Shown: positions 41,901 through 46,009 of the stretch, one piece after another
How the letters are laid out: every line of letters begins with the position of its first letter
How positions within the stretch are numbered: position 1 is the stretch's first letter
Assembly: GCA_030549495.1 (NCBI GenBank)
Contig: JAUIRK010000226.1
Span: 124,001-188,000, forward strand
Direction: 5' to 3'
Length of the DNA: 64,000 nucleotides
Source of the DNA: Nectonema munidae
Taxonomy: Eukaryota; Nematomorpha; Nectonematoida; Nectonematidae
The notes under the pieces: model-generated
What the model was told of the DNA's origin: nothing
The model's input: only the letters and a program-made list of their open reading frames with translations
The model's database searches: none
Translations under genes and position numbers: made by a program

Positions 41901-43948
41901 TGCTCCAGCTTCCAAGGATCGCATCTGATTAAACCCTTTGAGGATCAGCGTGACACCAATGTACTAAGAAATAATAATCATATGCTTAAAATATATAAAT
42001 CCATTGAAAAAGAAAATAGGACTTCAAAGGGTTAAAATTGCAACTTGATGATGTTGTTGTAAGACTGGTTAATTTTATTAAAACATGTGTCCTTTTACTG
42101 TCCAAATAATTTGGAAATCATAGAGAAGTATTACTTCTTTCCAAGGAAGTACGTATCTCGGTAAAACATGGTAGCGAGGGTGAGATCCCTAAAGATGGCA
42201 ATACTTGAATTTTTCAAACGTGGTAACAAGGAAAATTTGCTTGATTTCATTAATAAGTCGTTAGAGGGACAGTCGTTTCAAAAGATAGCTCACTTCACTG
42301 ACATATTTCCATGTTTAAAAACGCTTTATTTATCGCGCCAAGAATATTTAGCCAACGTAATTAAATGCATTCATTATGAAGCCGCAAATTTTGGAAGAAA
42401 AAGCCAAAAAGGTCATTTTAGTCTGCTTGAATACCTTTGCTGAGTTCTTTTTTATAAGGAAATCTTTTATAACATTTAAAATCTTTCATATATAAAGGTA
42501 AAAATCACTGTATTTTAGACATTAAGTGCTCAAGAAGTAAAAAAACAACATTTTGAAATGTTTTTTCGCGAAATAGTCCTTCATAAATTGAAATAGAAAC
42601 ATACTACCCTGAATTTGGTGATTTGGAATTAAAGTTGATTAGAAATCCTTTCATTGTGGATGTGAATTTTCTTTGAGACATATAATAAATGATTTTGCAG
42701 CAAATGATGAATTTGAAACACTTTGCTTAATAAAATTTGGGATAAAAATGAGTAAAAGTTAACCTCTTGTAACAAAAATCGTTCTGAATTCTTTCTCGAT
42801 GTTTCATGATACTTGCTAATATGAGCCACGGTTGTCACAACTTTTTAATATCAAAGTTAAAAAATGAACAAGACTCAATTTGAAGCATGATCGAAAAAAC
42901 AACCAAAATCTACACTGAATAGTAATAATTTATATTTTATGGCAATTTTCAAATAAAAATTTGGAAAAACATTTTTTCAAATAAAAAAATAAATTTCATT
43001 AATTATATTAATTATATAATATTAGTAGACAAGGGTAAGCAGTGCCAGATTAACATAGTAGCAGATGTAGCAGCTGCTATAGGCCCCGCGCTTATTTGAA
43101 AAAAAATTTTTTTGACTTTTTGTAATATCTTTTAGTTTTCTTCAATTCTTCTTTTATATTTCCTCCTTAAAATAAATTTTTGCTCTTGAATTTTGTGGTT
43201 TTTATCTTTTTTGTAGAATCCAGAACAATTTTATTAAAAAAAATTTACTTCCTGACTATCATTTGTAAATTTAATCGATCTGCTACAGGCTCCATACTTG
43301 GTAGATCCGGCACTGAGGGTAAGGCTAATTAAAATTAAGGAGTTCATATCATCATGATAAGAAAAAAGGGGTTAAACAGTTGCATCAGAGGTCCGTCTAC
43401 CTTGGAAATTTGTACCAAACATAGGAAAAAAATGAAACTAATTTATAACACAAGTAAGGGAAAATAATCCAGGATTTTTTTATTGTTATAAATTTAAAAC
43501 ATTTTAGAAATAAATTCTAAGAATTAAAGATCTATCAACCATAATTATAATATAATAAGGGTTCACTAATTAATGAACCATAATAGTCTAAACATTAAGC
43601 AAAAAGATATAGTAAAATTTTTCATATATTTTTTAAAAAAATTAAAAATAAATAAAGATCTATATTTCATTAACTTGTCTAATAGGTAAATATTATAATT
43701 AGTTACTATAAATAACTATATGAATATAAATTGAAAATGAAAAAAGATATAAACAATAAAATAAAAATATTTAGATAAAAAAGTAAAATCAACTCTACCA
43801 TCAAGATGTTTTTTCTTAGGGGAAATTAATTCTTCAGTTGTCGCCTTGCATACAGATTTAGCAATTCCAGCACCTGATATTGTATAACGGGCAGCGGTAA
43901 CACGATCAACAATAGTTTGACCAGACGAATTCTTAAGTAAGCTTGCCA
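2761..43948 (-). CDS. PICALM: AP180/CALM clathrin assembly protein gene (12 placed exons, partial at both ends)
   Basis: This gene encodes an endocytic adaptor. The family binds PtdIns(4,5)P2 through an N-terminal ANTH domain and recruits clathrin, AP-2 and EH proteins through a disordered tail, acting at coated pits and synaptic vesicles. Exons lie at 43948-43799, 38241-38099, 24816-24711, 22449-22410, 22347-22291, 20091-19980, 16870-16764, 15282-15241, 15178-15096, 11243-11024, 8840-8618 and 2923-2761. Joined, they match CALM/LAP/UNC-11 from the lipid-binding motif K-x9-KKKH through the ANTH end (LEGKK), a charged helix, NPF and LLDF motifs, and the C-terminal LDSSLANIV block. Splice phases agree at every junction tested. 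The ANTH segment expected between YGNE and the 24.8-kb exon was not found, and neither the start codon nor the final exon is settled. The family identity is nearly certain. Confidence 0.93.
2988..3139 (-). mobile_element. tRNA-derived SINE, copy 1
   Basis: Read on the minus strand it begins with a tRNA-like head: an A-box-like AGGCTTGGTTAGATGC and a B box GGTTCGATCCC about 40 nt later, RNA polymerase III promoter elements. The body ends near GAAAACACCC and a short CTTTATC tail. Copies at 3262-3414 and 26382-26532 share the whole unit, which argues for retroposition rather than a tRNA gene. It sits just upstream of the last placed PICALM exon. Confidence 0.8.
3262..3414 (-). mobile_element. 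tRNA-derived SINE, copy 2
   Basis: This copy is about 90% like copy 1 by eye, with the same A-box and B-box spacing. Its tail is a short TACCTTT repeat. The two copies lie 120 bp apart in the same orientation, from either two insertions or a local duplication. Confidence 0.8.
3430..5150. other. PICALM intron: simple repeats, no gene
   Basis: No coding sequence is recognised. It holds a Tigger-like terminal sequence at about 4048 (CAGTACAATCTCGATTATCC), a TC run at 4209-4230, and a GT run that becomes a 17-base G tract at about 4411-4443. The rest is AT-rich intron. Confidence 0.5.
5150..5330 (+). mobile_element. 3' end of an RTE-type LINE
   Basis: The plus strand reads [20 protein letters not shown], then [13 protein letters not shown] and a stop. 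This is the characteristic C-terminus after the reverse transcriptase of RTE-like LINEs. A GAAGAAGAAGAA tail follows, as expected for a 3' end. The copy is strongly 5'-truncated. Related pieces are at 19135 and 31260. Confidence 0.65.
5798..5930. mobile_element. TTAA-flanked piggyBac-like MITE, variant A
   Basis: TTAA flanks both ends, and the termini are inverted (CCCTTTCATTACCAG against CTGGTCACGAAACGG). The core carries AGACGAT, AAGCAGAAGATT, AAGCAGACGAAGG and the palindrome TGTATCATATATGATACA. TTAA duplications with CCC ends are the piggyBac signature. There is no coding capacity. It is joined directly to the next copy through a shared TTAA. Confidence 0.8.
5927..6056. mobile_element. TTAA-flanked MITE, variant C, abutting variant A
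   Basis: It shares the TTAA at 5927-5930 with its neighbour and ends at TTAA 6053-6056. The termini (CCATTTGAGAACCAG and TTGCTCTTCAAAGCG) match the variant at 60.1 kb and 41.9 kb. The core contains ATCGTCTGCTT and AGGCAGACGA. Confidence 0.7.
6060..7300. other. PICALM intron, AT-rich, no gene recognised
   Basis: Short open frames here show no family resemblance. I see no splice-flanked coding segment and no clear repeat. Confidence 0.4.
7304..8174 (-). mobile_element. hAT element remnant with transposase dimerisation domain
   Basis: The minus strand at about 7520-7715 reads [20 protein letters not shown], then [14 protein letters not shown] and FLKSYF. This is the hAT C-terminal dimerisation domain (SxxSERAFSxAG...LS...CFLKSYF). 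Further upstream in the element, repeated KKD-L-x-L-KK units suggest a coiled coil. The ends TAGGGTTCGGGAA (7304) and the inverse of TAGGGCTGGAAAA (8174) look like imperfect terminal repeats. Target duplications are diverged. The BED finger and catalytic core are missing, so the copy is dead. Confidence 0.65.
8321..8425. repeat. Short GC-richer retroposon-like tail with (CAA)n
   Basis: A 100-bp patch, GC-richer than its surroundings, ends TGGCTAGACAACAACAACAA. A short CAA-repeat tail is typical of some LINE or SINE 3' ends, but no coding or tRNA-like part is seen. Confidence 0.35.
8618..8840 (-). CDS. PICALM: PICALM exon: adaptor-motif tail (NPF, LLDF)
   Basis: After TTCTAG it reads [16 protein letters not shown], then [12 protein letters not shown] and [20 protein letters not shown] is the EH-domain ligand, and the LIDTLLDF run resembles clathrin-box or AP-2-binding motifs of AP180 proteins. 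The likely donor is a weak GTACCT that leaves phase 1, which would join the 2.9-kb exon with a leucine codon. The exact 3' edge, and whether further exons lie between 8.6 and 2.9 kb, are inference. Confidence 0.8.
8850..10600. other. PICALM intron, very AT-rich
   Basis: Poly-A and poly-T rich DNA, with the densest A runs at 9720-9830. I recognise no gene. A short Tigger/mariner-like terminus CAGTAAACTCTTTATG is at about 10466. Confidence 0.4.
10631..10755. mobile_element. Palindromic MITE
   Basis: The left half TGGACTTTTTTGTTTA ... CCAAAATTTTCATTTCAATA is mirrored by ATTGAAATGAAAATTTTG ... TAAACAAAAAAGTACA. The arms of about 50 bp are imperfect. No target duplication is evident. Confidence 0.5.
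11024..11243 (-). CDS. PICALM: PICALM exon: disordered linker and charged helix
   Basis: This 220-nt exon enters in phase 2 after GAATTTTAG and leaves in phase 0 before GTAGAA. It encodes an Asn/Thr/Ser-rich stretch ([15 protein letters not shown]), a FADDFAQPF segment, and then [17 protein letters not shown]. The last part joins KNRKLEAS of the next exon to rebuild the charged helix that CALM has as REKQAALEEEQARLKALKEQ. The low-complexity part is not conserved; placement rests on phase, order and this helix. Confidence 0.82.
11520..12340. other. PICALM intron, no gene recognised
   Basis: AT-rich intron with two short TC-rich runs (about 11843 and 11892). No coding match was seen on either strand. 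Confidence 0.35.
12437..13410 (-). mobile_element. Penelope-like retroelement remnant (GIY-YIG endonuclease) within inverted repeats
   Basis: The minus strand at about 12740-12910 reads [20 protein letters not shown], then [18 protein letters not shown]. The [15 protein letters not shown] pattern is the GIY-YIG nuclease found at the C-terminus of Penelope-like elements. The reverse transcriptase was not seen. The remnant is enclosed by an inverted repeat of about 100 bp (12437-12540 against 13310-13410, with TTCAGCTAAATACAAAGAAT at the left). A weaker relative of that arm is at about 2470-2530. Confidence 0.6.
13420..15090. other. PICALM intron, no gene recognised
   Basis: AT-rich, with a small hairpin at about 14165-14205 (ATAAATAGTA mirrored by TACTATTTAT). 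No coding family was seen. Confidence 0.35.
15096..15178 (-). CDS. PICALM: PICALM exon: end of ANTH and linker
   Basis: After TTTTTAG it reads [20 protein letters not shown], then NKTTTEE, and ends AA before GTAAGA (phase 2). It matches the CALM segment APSSLLDALEQHLASLEGKK, which closes the ANTH domain and opens the variable linker. Confidence 0.95.
15241..15282 (-). CDS. PICALM: PICALM micro-exon (42 nt)
   Basis: This 42-nt exon encodes [14 protein letters not shown], matching CALM QVGIDRGDIPDLSQ. It lies between TTTTTCAG and GTATTT, in phase 0 on both sides. Only 62 nt of intron separates it from the next exon. Confidence 0.95.
15481..15587. mobile_element. Diverged TTAA MITE, variant B
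   Basis: TTAA flanks both ends. The right end, CTAATTATTCTGGTGG, and the internal order resemble the 28-kb copies at lower identity. This is probably an older insertion. It lies in the PICALM intron between the 107-nt and 42-nt exons. Confidence 0.5.
16110..16295. repeat. About 35-bp minisatellite, five units
   Basis: The unit is CCTAGAATCACAGTACCAAT plus GATCTGTCACACGT, repeated about five times. The later units are almost identical. It leads directly into a hairpin and CTAG end at 16314-16355. Confidence 0.8.
16110..16356 (+). mobile_element. Probable Helitron 3' end
   Basis: After the minisatellite comes a strong hairpin (GGTCTCGAGCGAAGCGAGAGACC when read across 16313-16335, in pieces GGTCTCG / CGAGAGACC). 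Then 16 nt later comes CTAG followed by T. Hairpin plus CTRR with T is the Helitron 3' signature, and tandem repeats near that end are common. The hairpin lies farther from CTAG than usual, and no 5' TC end or Rep/helicase is seen, so this would be a non-autonomous copy. Confidence 0.5.
16764..16870 (-). CDS. PICALM: PICALM exon: ANTH terminal helix
   Basis: It follows a T-rich CAG acceptor and reads [20 protein letters not shown], then [15 protein letters not shown], before a GTAAAT donor. The counterpart in CALM is [24 protein letters not shown]...FLKVAE. Confidence 0.95.
17400..17645 (+). repeat. Dispersed repeat, copy 1
   Basis: This stretch shares blocks with 25750-25907: TTTGAAAGTCC, then TCGGTTAGTGGTCT, AAATCTC, ATAATC and CGGTTGAGAACAA. 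No coding sequence, tRNA-like box or terminal repeat is visible, so the class is unknown. Confidence 0.55.
17660..19130. other. PICALM intron, extremely AT-rich
   Basis: Long TATA/AAAATAT runs (about 17930-18110). Small open frames here show no family resemblance. Confidence 0.4.
19135..19735 (+). mobile_element. RTE-type LINE 3' fragment (RT thumb and C-terminus)
   Basis: The plus strand reads [14 protein letters not shown] then [19 protein letters not shown]. In other frames it continues [54 protein letters not shown] and [12 protein letters not shown]. This is the order seen after the catalytic YADD region in RTE-like LINEs (LGS...LYGSETW...RWFGHVERM...RGRPK). At least two frame breaks and internal stops make it dead. 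It lies inside a PICALM intron, opposite to the host gene. Confidence 0.8.
19980..20091 (-). CDS. PICALM: PICALM exon: ANTH C-terminal helices
   Basis: After a TTTTTAG acceptor it reads [19 protein letters not shown], then [18 protein letters not shown], matching CALM SNELTNGVINAAFMLLFKD...NEGIINLL. It ends with one base (G) before GTAAAT. That base plus AG of the next exon makes the glutamate of NLLEKY. Confidence 0.95.
20440..20530. repeat. Dispersed GTCGAA-type repeat, copy 1
   Basis: It contains GAGGGACATTTAGTCAAACG and TTTTGTCGACCGAC. Similar phrasing recurs at 27170-27265 and 32240-32345. The short near-palindromic phrases suggest a non-coding repeat family of unknown class. Confidence 0.4.
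20737..20896. mobile_element. TTAA-type MITE, variant D, inserted in a hAT terminus
   Basis: The ends are CCCATTTAAGAAGACCAATG and TTGGTCTTAAATGAG. The core has GGAACATAAGTAATT and a tandem doubling of GCGTTTTTTAGATATCGTCT. It interrupts a hAT-like end that begins CTGGTTCCCAACCTTTTT at 20698, so it is younger than that element. Confidence 0.65.
21077..21235. repeat. Inverted repeat, 23-bp perfect arms
   Basis: AAGAACTTTTATTGGAACAA at 21077 is mirrored at 21213-21235. The interior repeats CTTTGTTTTATTCCAAATTA-like phrases, which also recur just downstream to about 21330. Possibly a small MITE. Confidence 0.45.
21420..22216 (-). mobile_element. hAT transposase remnant
   Basis: Minus-strand frames read [57 protein letters not shown] and [20 protein letters not shown]. 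This is the order of the widespread BED-type hAT family, in which LFDESLN carries the first catalytic aspartate. The right edge, TGGATCCGCCACTG, is a typical hAT terminus (CAGTGGCGGATCCA on the minus strand). Several stops and frame shifts show that it is dead. It sits in the intron between the 112-nt and 57-nt PICALM exons. Confidence 0.75.
22291..22347 (-). CDS. PICALM: PICALM exon: ANTH helix (57 nt)
   Basis: The exon encodes [19 protein letters not shown], matching [23 protein letters not shown]. It begins after TTCTAAAG and ends TTCAAT before GTAAGA, in phase 0 on both sides. Confidence 0.95.
22410..22449 (-). CDS. PICALM: PICALM micro-exon (40 nt)
   Basis: This 40-nt exon lies between TTTTTAG and GTGAGA. 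It supplies the last base of the glycine codon left open by the previous exon, then [13 protein letters not shown], which matches CALM ADGVMRTMNTEK. It leaves phase 0, and only 62 nt of intron separates it from the next exon. Gene finders can easily skip an exon of this size. Confidence 0.93.
22715..23562. mobile_element. Non-autonomous hAT element with perfect 8-bp target duplication
   Basis: The termini are TAGGGTTGCCAGACGTCCCG and CTGGCAACCCTA, with CCTCTAAT repeated exactly on both sides (22707-22714 and 23563-23570). The 848-bp interior is AT-rich and non-coding. The intact duplication suggests a fairly young insertion. It lies 260 bp upstream of the 40-nt PICALM exon. Confidence 0.88.
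23605..24573 (+). mobile_element. CR1-like LINE, 3' part with tandem tail
   Basis: The 118-codon frame at 23629-23985 reads [44 protein letters not shown] and [20 protein letters not shown]. This is the end of CR1/Jockey-type LINE polyproteins (R-I-L...QL-IFMYK...NTRNK...WNSLP). About 550 bp of 3' untranslated DNA follow, ending in three copies of ATTCTATTCTA (24541-24573), a LINE-type tail. It is 5'-truncated near a poly-C run (23585-23600). The surviving frame is open. Confidence 0.8.
24711..24816 (-). CDS. PICALM: PICALM exon: ANTH middle helices
   Basis: It reads [19 protein letters not shown], then [16 protein letters not shown], matching CALM YDMSTFIRRYSRYLNEKAVSYR...DFTKVKRG. The acceptor is a T-run ending ATAG, and the exon begins in phase 1 (CT AAC). 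It ends AAGAGAGG before GTAATT, in phase 2. The missing upstream exon must therefore end in phase 1. Confidence 0.95.
24820..26380. other. PICALM intron with a dispersed repeat
   Basis: Mostly AT-rich intron. The segment 25750-25907 repeats the 17.4-kb dispersed repeat (TCGGTTAGTGGTCTCAAATC). The ANTH exon that should precede 24816 was looked for here and not found. Confidence 0.45.
26382..26532 (-). mobile_element. tRNA-derived SINE, copy 3
   Basis: Same unit as the 3-kb copies but more diverged. The B box reads GAGTTCGATGCC and the A-box region AATGTTGGTTAGGTAC on the minus strand. Its age probably exceeds that of copies 1 and 2. Confidence 0.7.
26535..27840. other. PICALM intron, no gene recognised
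   Basis: AT-rich. The 27170-27265 stretch carries phrases like those at 20.45 and 32.3 kb (AAATGTTCATTGGCCAAATG). Open frames show no family resemblance. Confidence 0.35.
27844..27959. mobile_element. TTAA MITE, variant B
   Basis: TTAA ends with termini CCGGTTATCGACCACAGTCG and CTGGACGATAACGGG. The core has ATCGTCTGC, AATCTTCTGC and GATATCGTCTGC. Confidence 0.8.
28186..28455. mobile_element. Two tandem TTAA MITEs, variant B
   Basis: Copies 28186-28322 and 28319-28455 lie head to tail in the same orientation and share a degenerate TTAG junction. Each has a GTCGAC-type palindrome near the left end (GTCGACATATGTCGAC in the second) and the three CGTCTG/CTTCTGC motifs. The two are about 90% alike by eye. 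Confidence 0.82.
28460..30830. other. PICALM intron, no gene recognised
   Basis: AT-rich. The 106-codon plus-strand frame at 29997-30317 shows no family resemblance and no splice context I trust. It is left uncalled. Confidence 0.35.
30835..31190 (+). mobile_element. A-rich hAT fragment (coiled-coil region)
   Basis: Repeated phrases such as AAAAAGACAATTTGGGATTG match, inverted, the 7757-7870 part of the 7.3-kb hAT element, where they encode KKD-L-x-L-KK repeats. No other transposase part is present. Confidence 0.45.
31255..31975 (+). mobile_element. RTE-type LINE, reverse transcriptase fingers
   Basis: The frames read [47 protein letters not shown] (after a shift), [20 protein letters not shown] and QFGFMAAK. 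This is the RTE-like order ...AI-x-KNNKAPG...W....PIYKGKG...CxNYRGIKLL...K-ERV...QFGFM. Several frame breaks are present. The catalytic YADD part is missing. It may belong to the same family as the 19-kb fragment. Confidence 0.72.
31980..35640. other. PICALM intron, no gene recognised
   Basis: Mostly AT-rich. It holds the third GTCGAA-type repeat (32240-32345), a ribozyme-like hairpin phrase at 32778-32808, a 57-bp tandem doubling of TTTCAAATAGAAAGT...GTGCATATAA at about 33053-33135, and a TATA run at 34910. Open frames such as 34376-34588 are not recognised. Confidence 0.4.
35647..36003. mobile_element. Three TTAA MITEs in tandem (variants B, A, D)
   Basis: The run reads variant B (to 35781), variant A from the shared TTAA 35778-35781 to about 35912, then a variant D piece (CCAATTTGGGAACATAAGTA ... 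GATATCGTCTGATT) to about 36003. Three subfamilies joined end to end through target sites suggest that the family inserts into its own TTAA. Confidence 0.75.
36010..36870. other. PICALM intron, no gene recognised
   Basis: AT-rich. TTACAAAAATTTATCAAAAT at about 36772 is the inverse of a phrase at about 36375. The two halves (about 36300-36430 and 36770-36850) form a loose inverted repeat around the interior. Confidence 0.4.
36875..37017. mobile_element. TTAA MITE, variant A, opposite orientation
   Basis: The left end CCCTTTAGTGACCAGTAGTG is followed by TATCATATATGATACA. The right end is CTGGTCACGAAAAGGG before TTAA. The orientation is opposite to the 5.8-kb copy. Confidence 0.78.
37020..38098. 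other. PICALM intron, no gene recognised
   Basis: AT-rich intron between the 38.1-kb exon and the MITE. A search by eye for the missing ANTH exon was negative. Confidence 0.35.
38099..38241 (-). CDS. PICALM: PICALM exon: ANTH helices 2-4
   Basis: The exon follows a TTTAG acceptor and ends GGAAACGAG before GTAAGA (phase 0). It reads [18 protein letters not shown], then [19 protein letters not shown] and CYGNE, closely matching the CALM segment HLDYLIQCTNE...HHLMVYGNE. The tyrosine after HLD in most relatives is aspartate here, formed across the junction. The expected next segment (RFIQYLAS...FLDK) should start in phase 0 downstream but was not found by eye in the 13.3 kb before the next exon. 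Confidence 0.95.
38465..38688. mobile_element. TTAA-type MITE, variant A, with an 85-bp shared flank
   Basis: The MITE spans about 38557-38688 (CCCTTTCGTGACCAG to CTGGTCACGAAAGGG). The 90 bp before it (TAGAAATCACAAAATCATGT...) reappear inverted at 55553-55632 beside another copy. The repeated unit is therefore larger than the MITE. Confidence 0.75.
39038..39328 (+). repeat. About 290-bp repeat, near-identical to 58427-58713
   Basis: It runs from TATCATATTTTCGATGAAAC through a CA run to TATGTTTTAAAAAAATA. By eye only a handful of differences separate it from the 58.4-kb copy. No coding part, tRNA box or obvious terminal repeat is present. The near-identity means very recent copying. Confidence 0.8.
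39330..40175. other. PICALM intron with a GC-rich patch
   Basis: After a TAAT run (39463-39483), a GC-rich patch (about 39485-39600, with CGGATATCGTGGCCCGCCCG) stands out from the AT-rich surroundings. It ends in an inverted phrase around AAGTCTAACTGGACTT. Its origin is not recognised. The rest is plain intron. Confidence 0.4.
40177..40314. mobile_element. TTAA MITE, variant B
   Basis: Termini CCGGTTATTGACCACAGTCG and CTGGTCGATAACGGG, with TTAA at the right and a mutated left site. The palindrome GTCGACATATGTCGAC is intact. Confidence 0.8.
40851..41185. mobile_element. hAT-like MITE with C tracts
   Basis: The ends are CAAGTGCCCGCGCTA and TTAGCGCGGGCACTG. The flanks GTACCGG and GTATCGG look like a target duplication with one change. 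The inside has two long C tracts (about 40890 and 40916) and AT-rich filler, and no coding sequence. Confidence 0.65.
41640..42450 (+). mobile_element. hAT transposase remnant (FAM200/GTF2I-repeat type)
   Basis: The plus-strand frames read [29 protein letters not shown] and [10 protein letters not shown]. The open frame from 42168 reads [20 protein letters not shown] then [18 protein letters not shown]. This is the order of the GTF2I/FAM200-like hAT family (ESTDxxxxAQLxVFIR...GCALHREALASK...LADIFxHLNxLNLSLQ). Frame breaks are present, and a TTAA MITE (41939-42035) is inserted inside. Confidence 0.7.
41939..42035. mobile_element. TTAA MITE, variant C, inside a hAT remnant
   Basis: TTAA at both ends with CCCTTTGAGGATCAG and ACTTCAAAGGG. 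It shares GACACCAAT and ATATATAAATCCATTGAAAA with the 5.93-kb copy. It is younger than the hAT copy that it splits. Confidence 0.7.
42450..43030. other. PICALM intron, no gene recognised
   Basis: AT-rich; only short frames without resemblance to known proteins. Confidence 0.35.
43040..43315. mobile_element. hAT MITE with perfect 8-bp target duplication
   Basis: The ends are CAGTGCCAGATTAAC and GTAGATCCGGCACTG. AGGGTAAG is repeated exactly at 43032-43039 and 43316-43323. At 276 bp it is non-coding. It lies about 480 bp downstream of the first placed PICALM exon, in its intron. Confidence 0.88.
43799..43948 (-). CDS. PICALM: PICALM exon: ANTH start with phosphoinositide-binding motif
   Basis: The translation includes [19 protein letters not shown] and then [17 protein letters not shown], the ANTH helix 1-2 region. 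The K-x9-KKKH lysines and histidine are the family's PtdIns(4,5)P2 ligands. The exon ends GATG before a GTAGAG donor (phase 1). At its upstream edge the sequence reads TTTTCAAAG then TGGCAAGC. No in-frame ATG lies in the exon ahead of the conserved block, so an acceptor there would join an upstream exon. If that exon ended in A, it would create an ATG split by the intron. That start is a guess. Confidence 0.9.
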
Positions 43949-44244
43949 CTTTGAAAATTATAATTATTTATCCTGTTAAAAGCTGGCTTTGAAAAATAAT
44001 AAAATGAAATAAAAAAATTTATTACAGAATTTGTAATTTAAAGAGTTTATAGAATATATCATTAAATTTATATTCTTGTTCATTTGCTATATAAAAAGAT
44101 CTGAAAAGTATAAATTGGATGACTATGTATCTGAATTAAAATATAAATTATGTAAAAATTAAAGATATATTATGAGATAATATTATGTATTCAATACGAA
44201 TTATTACTTGAGATAATATTTTTAAAATTTCTAGAAAGAAATTT

Positions 44245-44745
44245 CATATTATTTGCCTTCAAGAGACTTAATCTCGTGTTTATGATCACATCAATGTATA
44301 TAATACGGAAAAGTACTCTTTTGTCTCTCTTCATTCTCGGGTAACTTCTCATAGGGGTTTAGAATTTCTGATATATTTTTCTCAAATATATGAAATTCCT
44401 TAGCTAAATTTACATCAACAGAGTTATGAATCTTTATCCTTAGAAATATTTCTTTCTGATAATGTGTCTTTTATAATTGATAATATATATCTACAACTGA
44501 GTATAATATTATTGGAATATGATGAAAAAAATTTCAAAATTTTTGATTTGTGTCTTCAAAAAAAAGTAGTTTTTAAGTAAGAATTTAATGCCATTTAATC
44601 TACATCCAACCGTAAGAGGCATTACTCATCCTGAATCAAAGGGAATGTTTTTTAAGCAATAATTCTTTTTTTTATGTCTTGAAGTCTTCAAATAAGTATA
44701 TCGGATCATCAACTTTTATTTCTAAGCTTGAACATCAATATTTTA
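44245..44745 (+). mobile_element. Degraded LINE endonuclease remnant
   Basis: The plus strand reads IICLQET, a later FNAI and a final SDHQLLFLSL in shifting frames. LQET, GDFNA and SDH are the landmark motifs, in this order, of the apurinic-type endonuclease of LINEs. Many breaks are present. It could be the 5' part of an I/R1-type element like the one at 47-49.6 kb, but it lies in the opposite orientation. Confidence 0.45.
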
Positions 44746-44749
44746 TAGT

Positions 44750-46005
44750 TTCATAATTATTATGATAAAATTGACAATGATCTTTTATAAAATTTTTCCA
44801 AAATATTGATTGGGACCGAATATTTTGTCAAAGACGCTCTTTAAATGATGTCATGCTAATTTTTATTATTGAGTCCTATTAGCAGTTAAACATCAATAAT
44901 TGAGAAAGTATGTTTCATAAATACTAATGAATATATCTTTTTTCCCACAATATAAGAAATTTAGACAAGTGATAATGTAAAAAAAATCAATGCCTAAAAT
45001 TCCTCTGACGGATTTTTAGGCTGATGAAATTCGACGGATTGATTTTTGAAGTTTTACTATTACATTCAACAAAAAAATTAAAGTCCACACATTATATTAA
45101 ATTGTTTAATTCAAGGCTAAATTTTTTACTTTTAAAGTTTAAAGCTTACAATTTTTTCCAATAACTTATAAAGTAATAATGAATATACCATTATTTCAGT
45201 CCCTTGTAATTAGAATTTATTTATTTTATAGGCATATATACATAAAAAACATGGTAGATCAAACCAACTAGGTTTTTGTCGCACTCATTTCATCATAAAA
45301 CATTGTTACAAAAAAAATACATAAATATGTGATGGAAGTAAAAATGCATTAAAAAGAGGATATTTACAACTGACAATATATGTAAGTTTGATCAAAATTA
45401 AATATAAATAGCCAGGGCAGATTGTAACTAGTGGAAGAATGGAATCATTTTTTTTAGCGTGATGAAGAAAGAAGCATACAATGGATACATAATTTTTTGG
45501 ATCCAATATGAAATAAGTATATGAGGAAGTATATTTCTGAGAAAAAAAGAATAGTGAGACATAACATCATTCAAAAAATCATCGCAAATAGAAGAGTTTT
45601 TTACACTTGTTTGACATTTTTAAGGGATTTCATGTTACAAGGTTGCGAGTTCCAAATTTTTATCGATTTTTTTAAAAAAAACTTATTGCTAGAAGCATAC
45701 CTATATCTAATATTCCTCAGATCATGCTTATTACGAGTGTTATATACAGAACAATTACAATTCATTATAAACTTACTGCTTAATTCATTATTATTGTTTT
45801 AACTAATTACTGACCCACTTTTTAAATTCATTTTTTCATCTAAGAAAAGATTAAATTCATTTTTTGAACGAAGTGTTATTGTGTTTGGTAAATCTTAACT
45901 TAAATCGTATTCTTATAAAAATGATATACTTCTAAATTTCAAGATTTTTTCAAAAAAATATAATTACGTATGAAAGCTTAATTAAACTAATTAAGTTATT
46001 GTTGG
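44750..46005. other. No gene recognised
   Basis: AT-rich DNA upstream of the first placed PICALM exon. A promoter or first exon of PICALM could lie here or further upstream; no convincing one was seen. Confidence 0.35.
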
Positions 46006-46009
46006 TGAA

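Noticed and set aside
45521-45802. 93-codon hydrophobic frame
   Set aside because: AT-driven Leu/Ile/Phe composition, no recognised family and no supporting signals.
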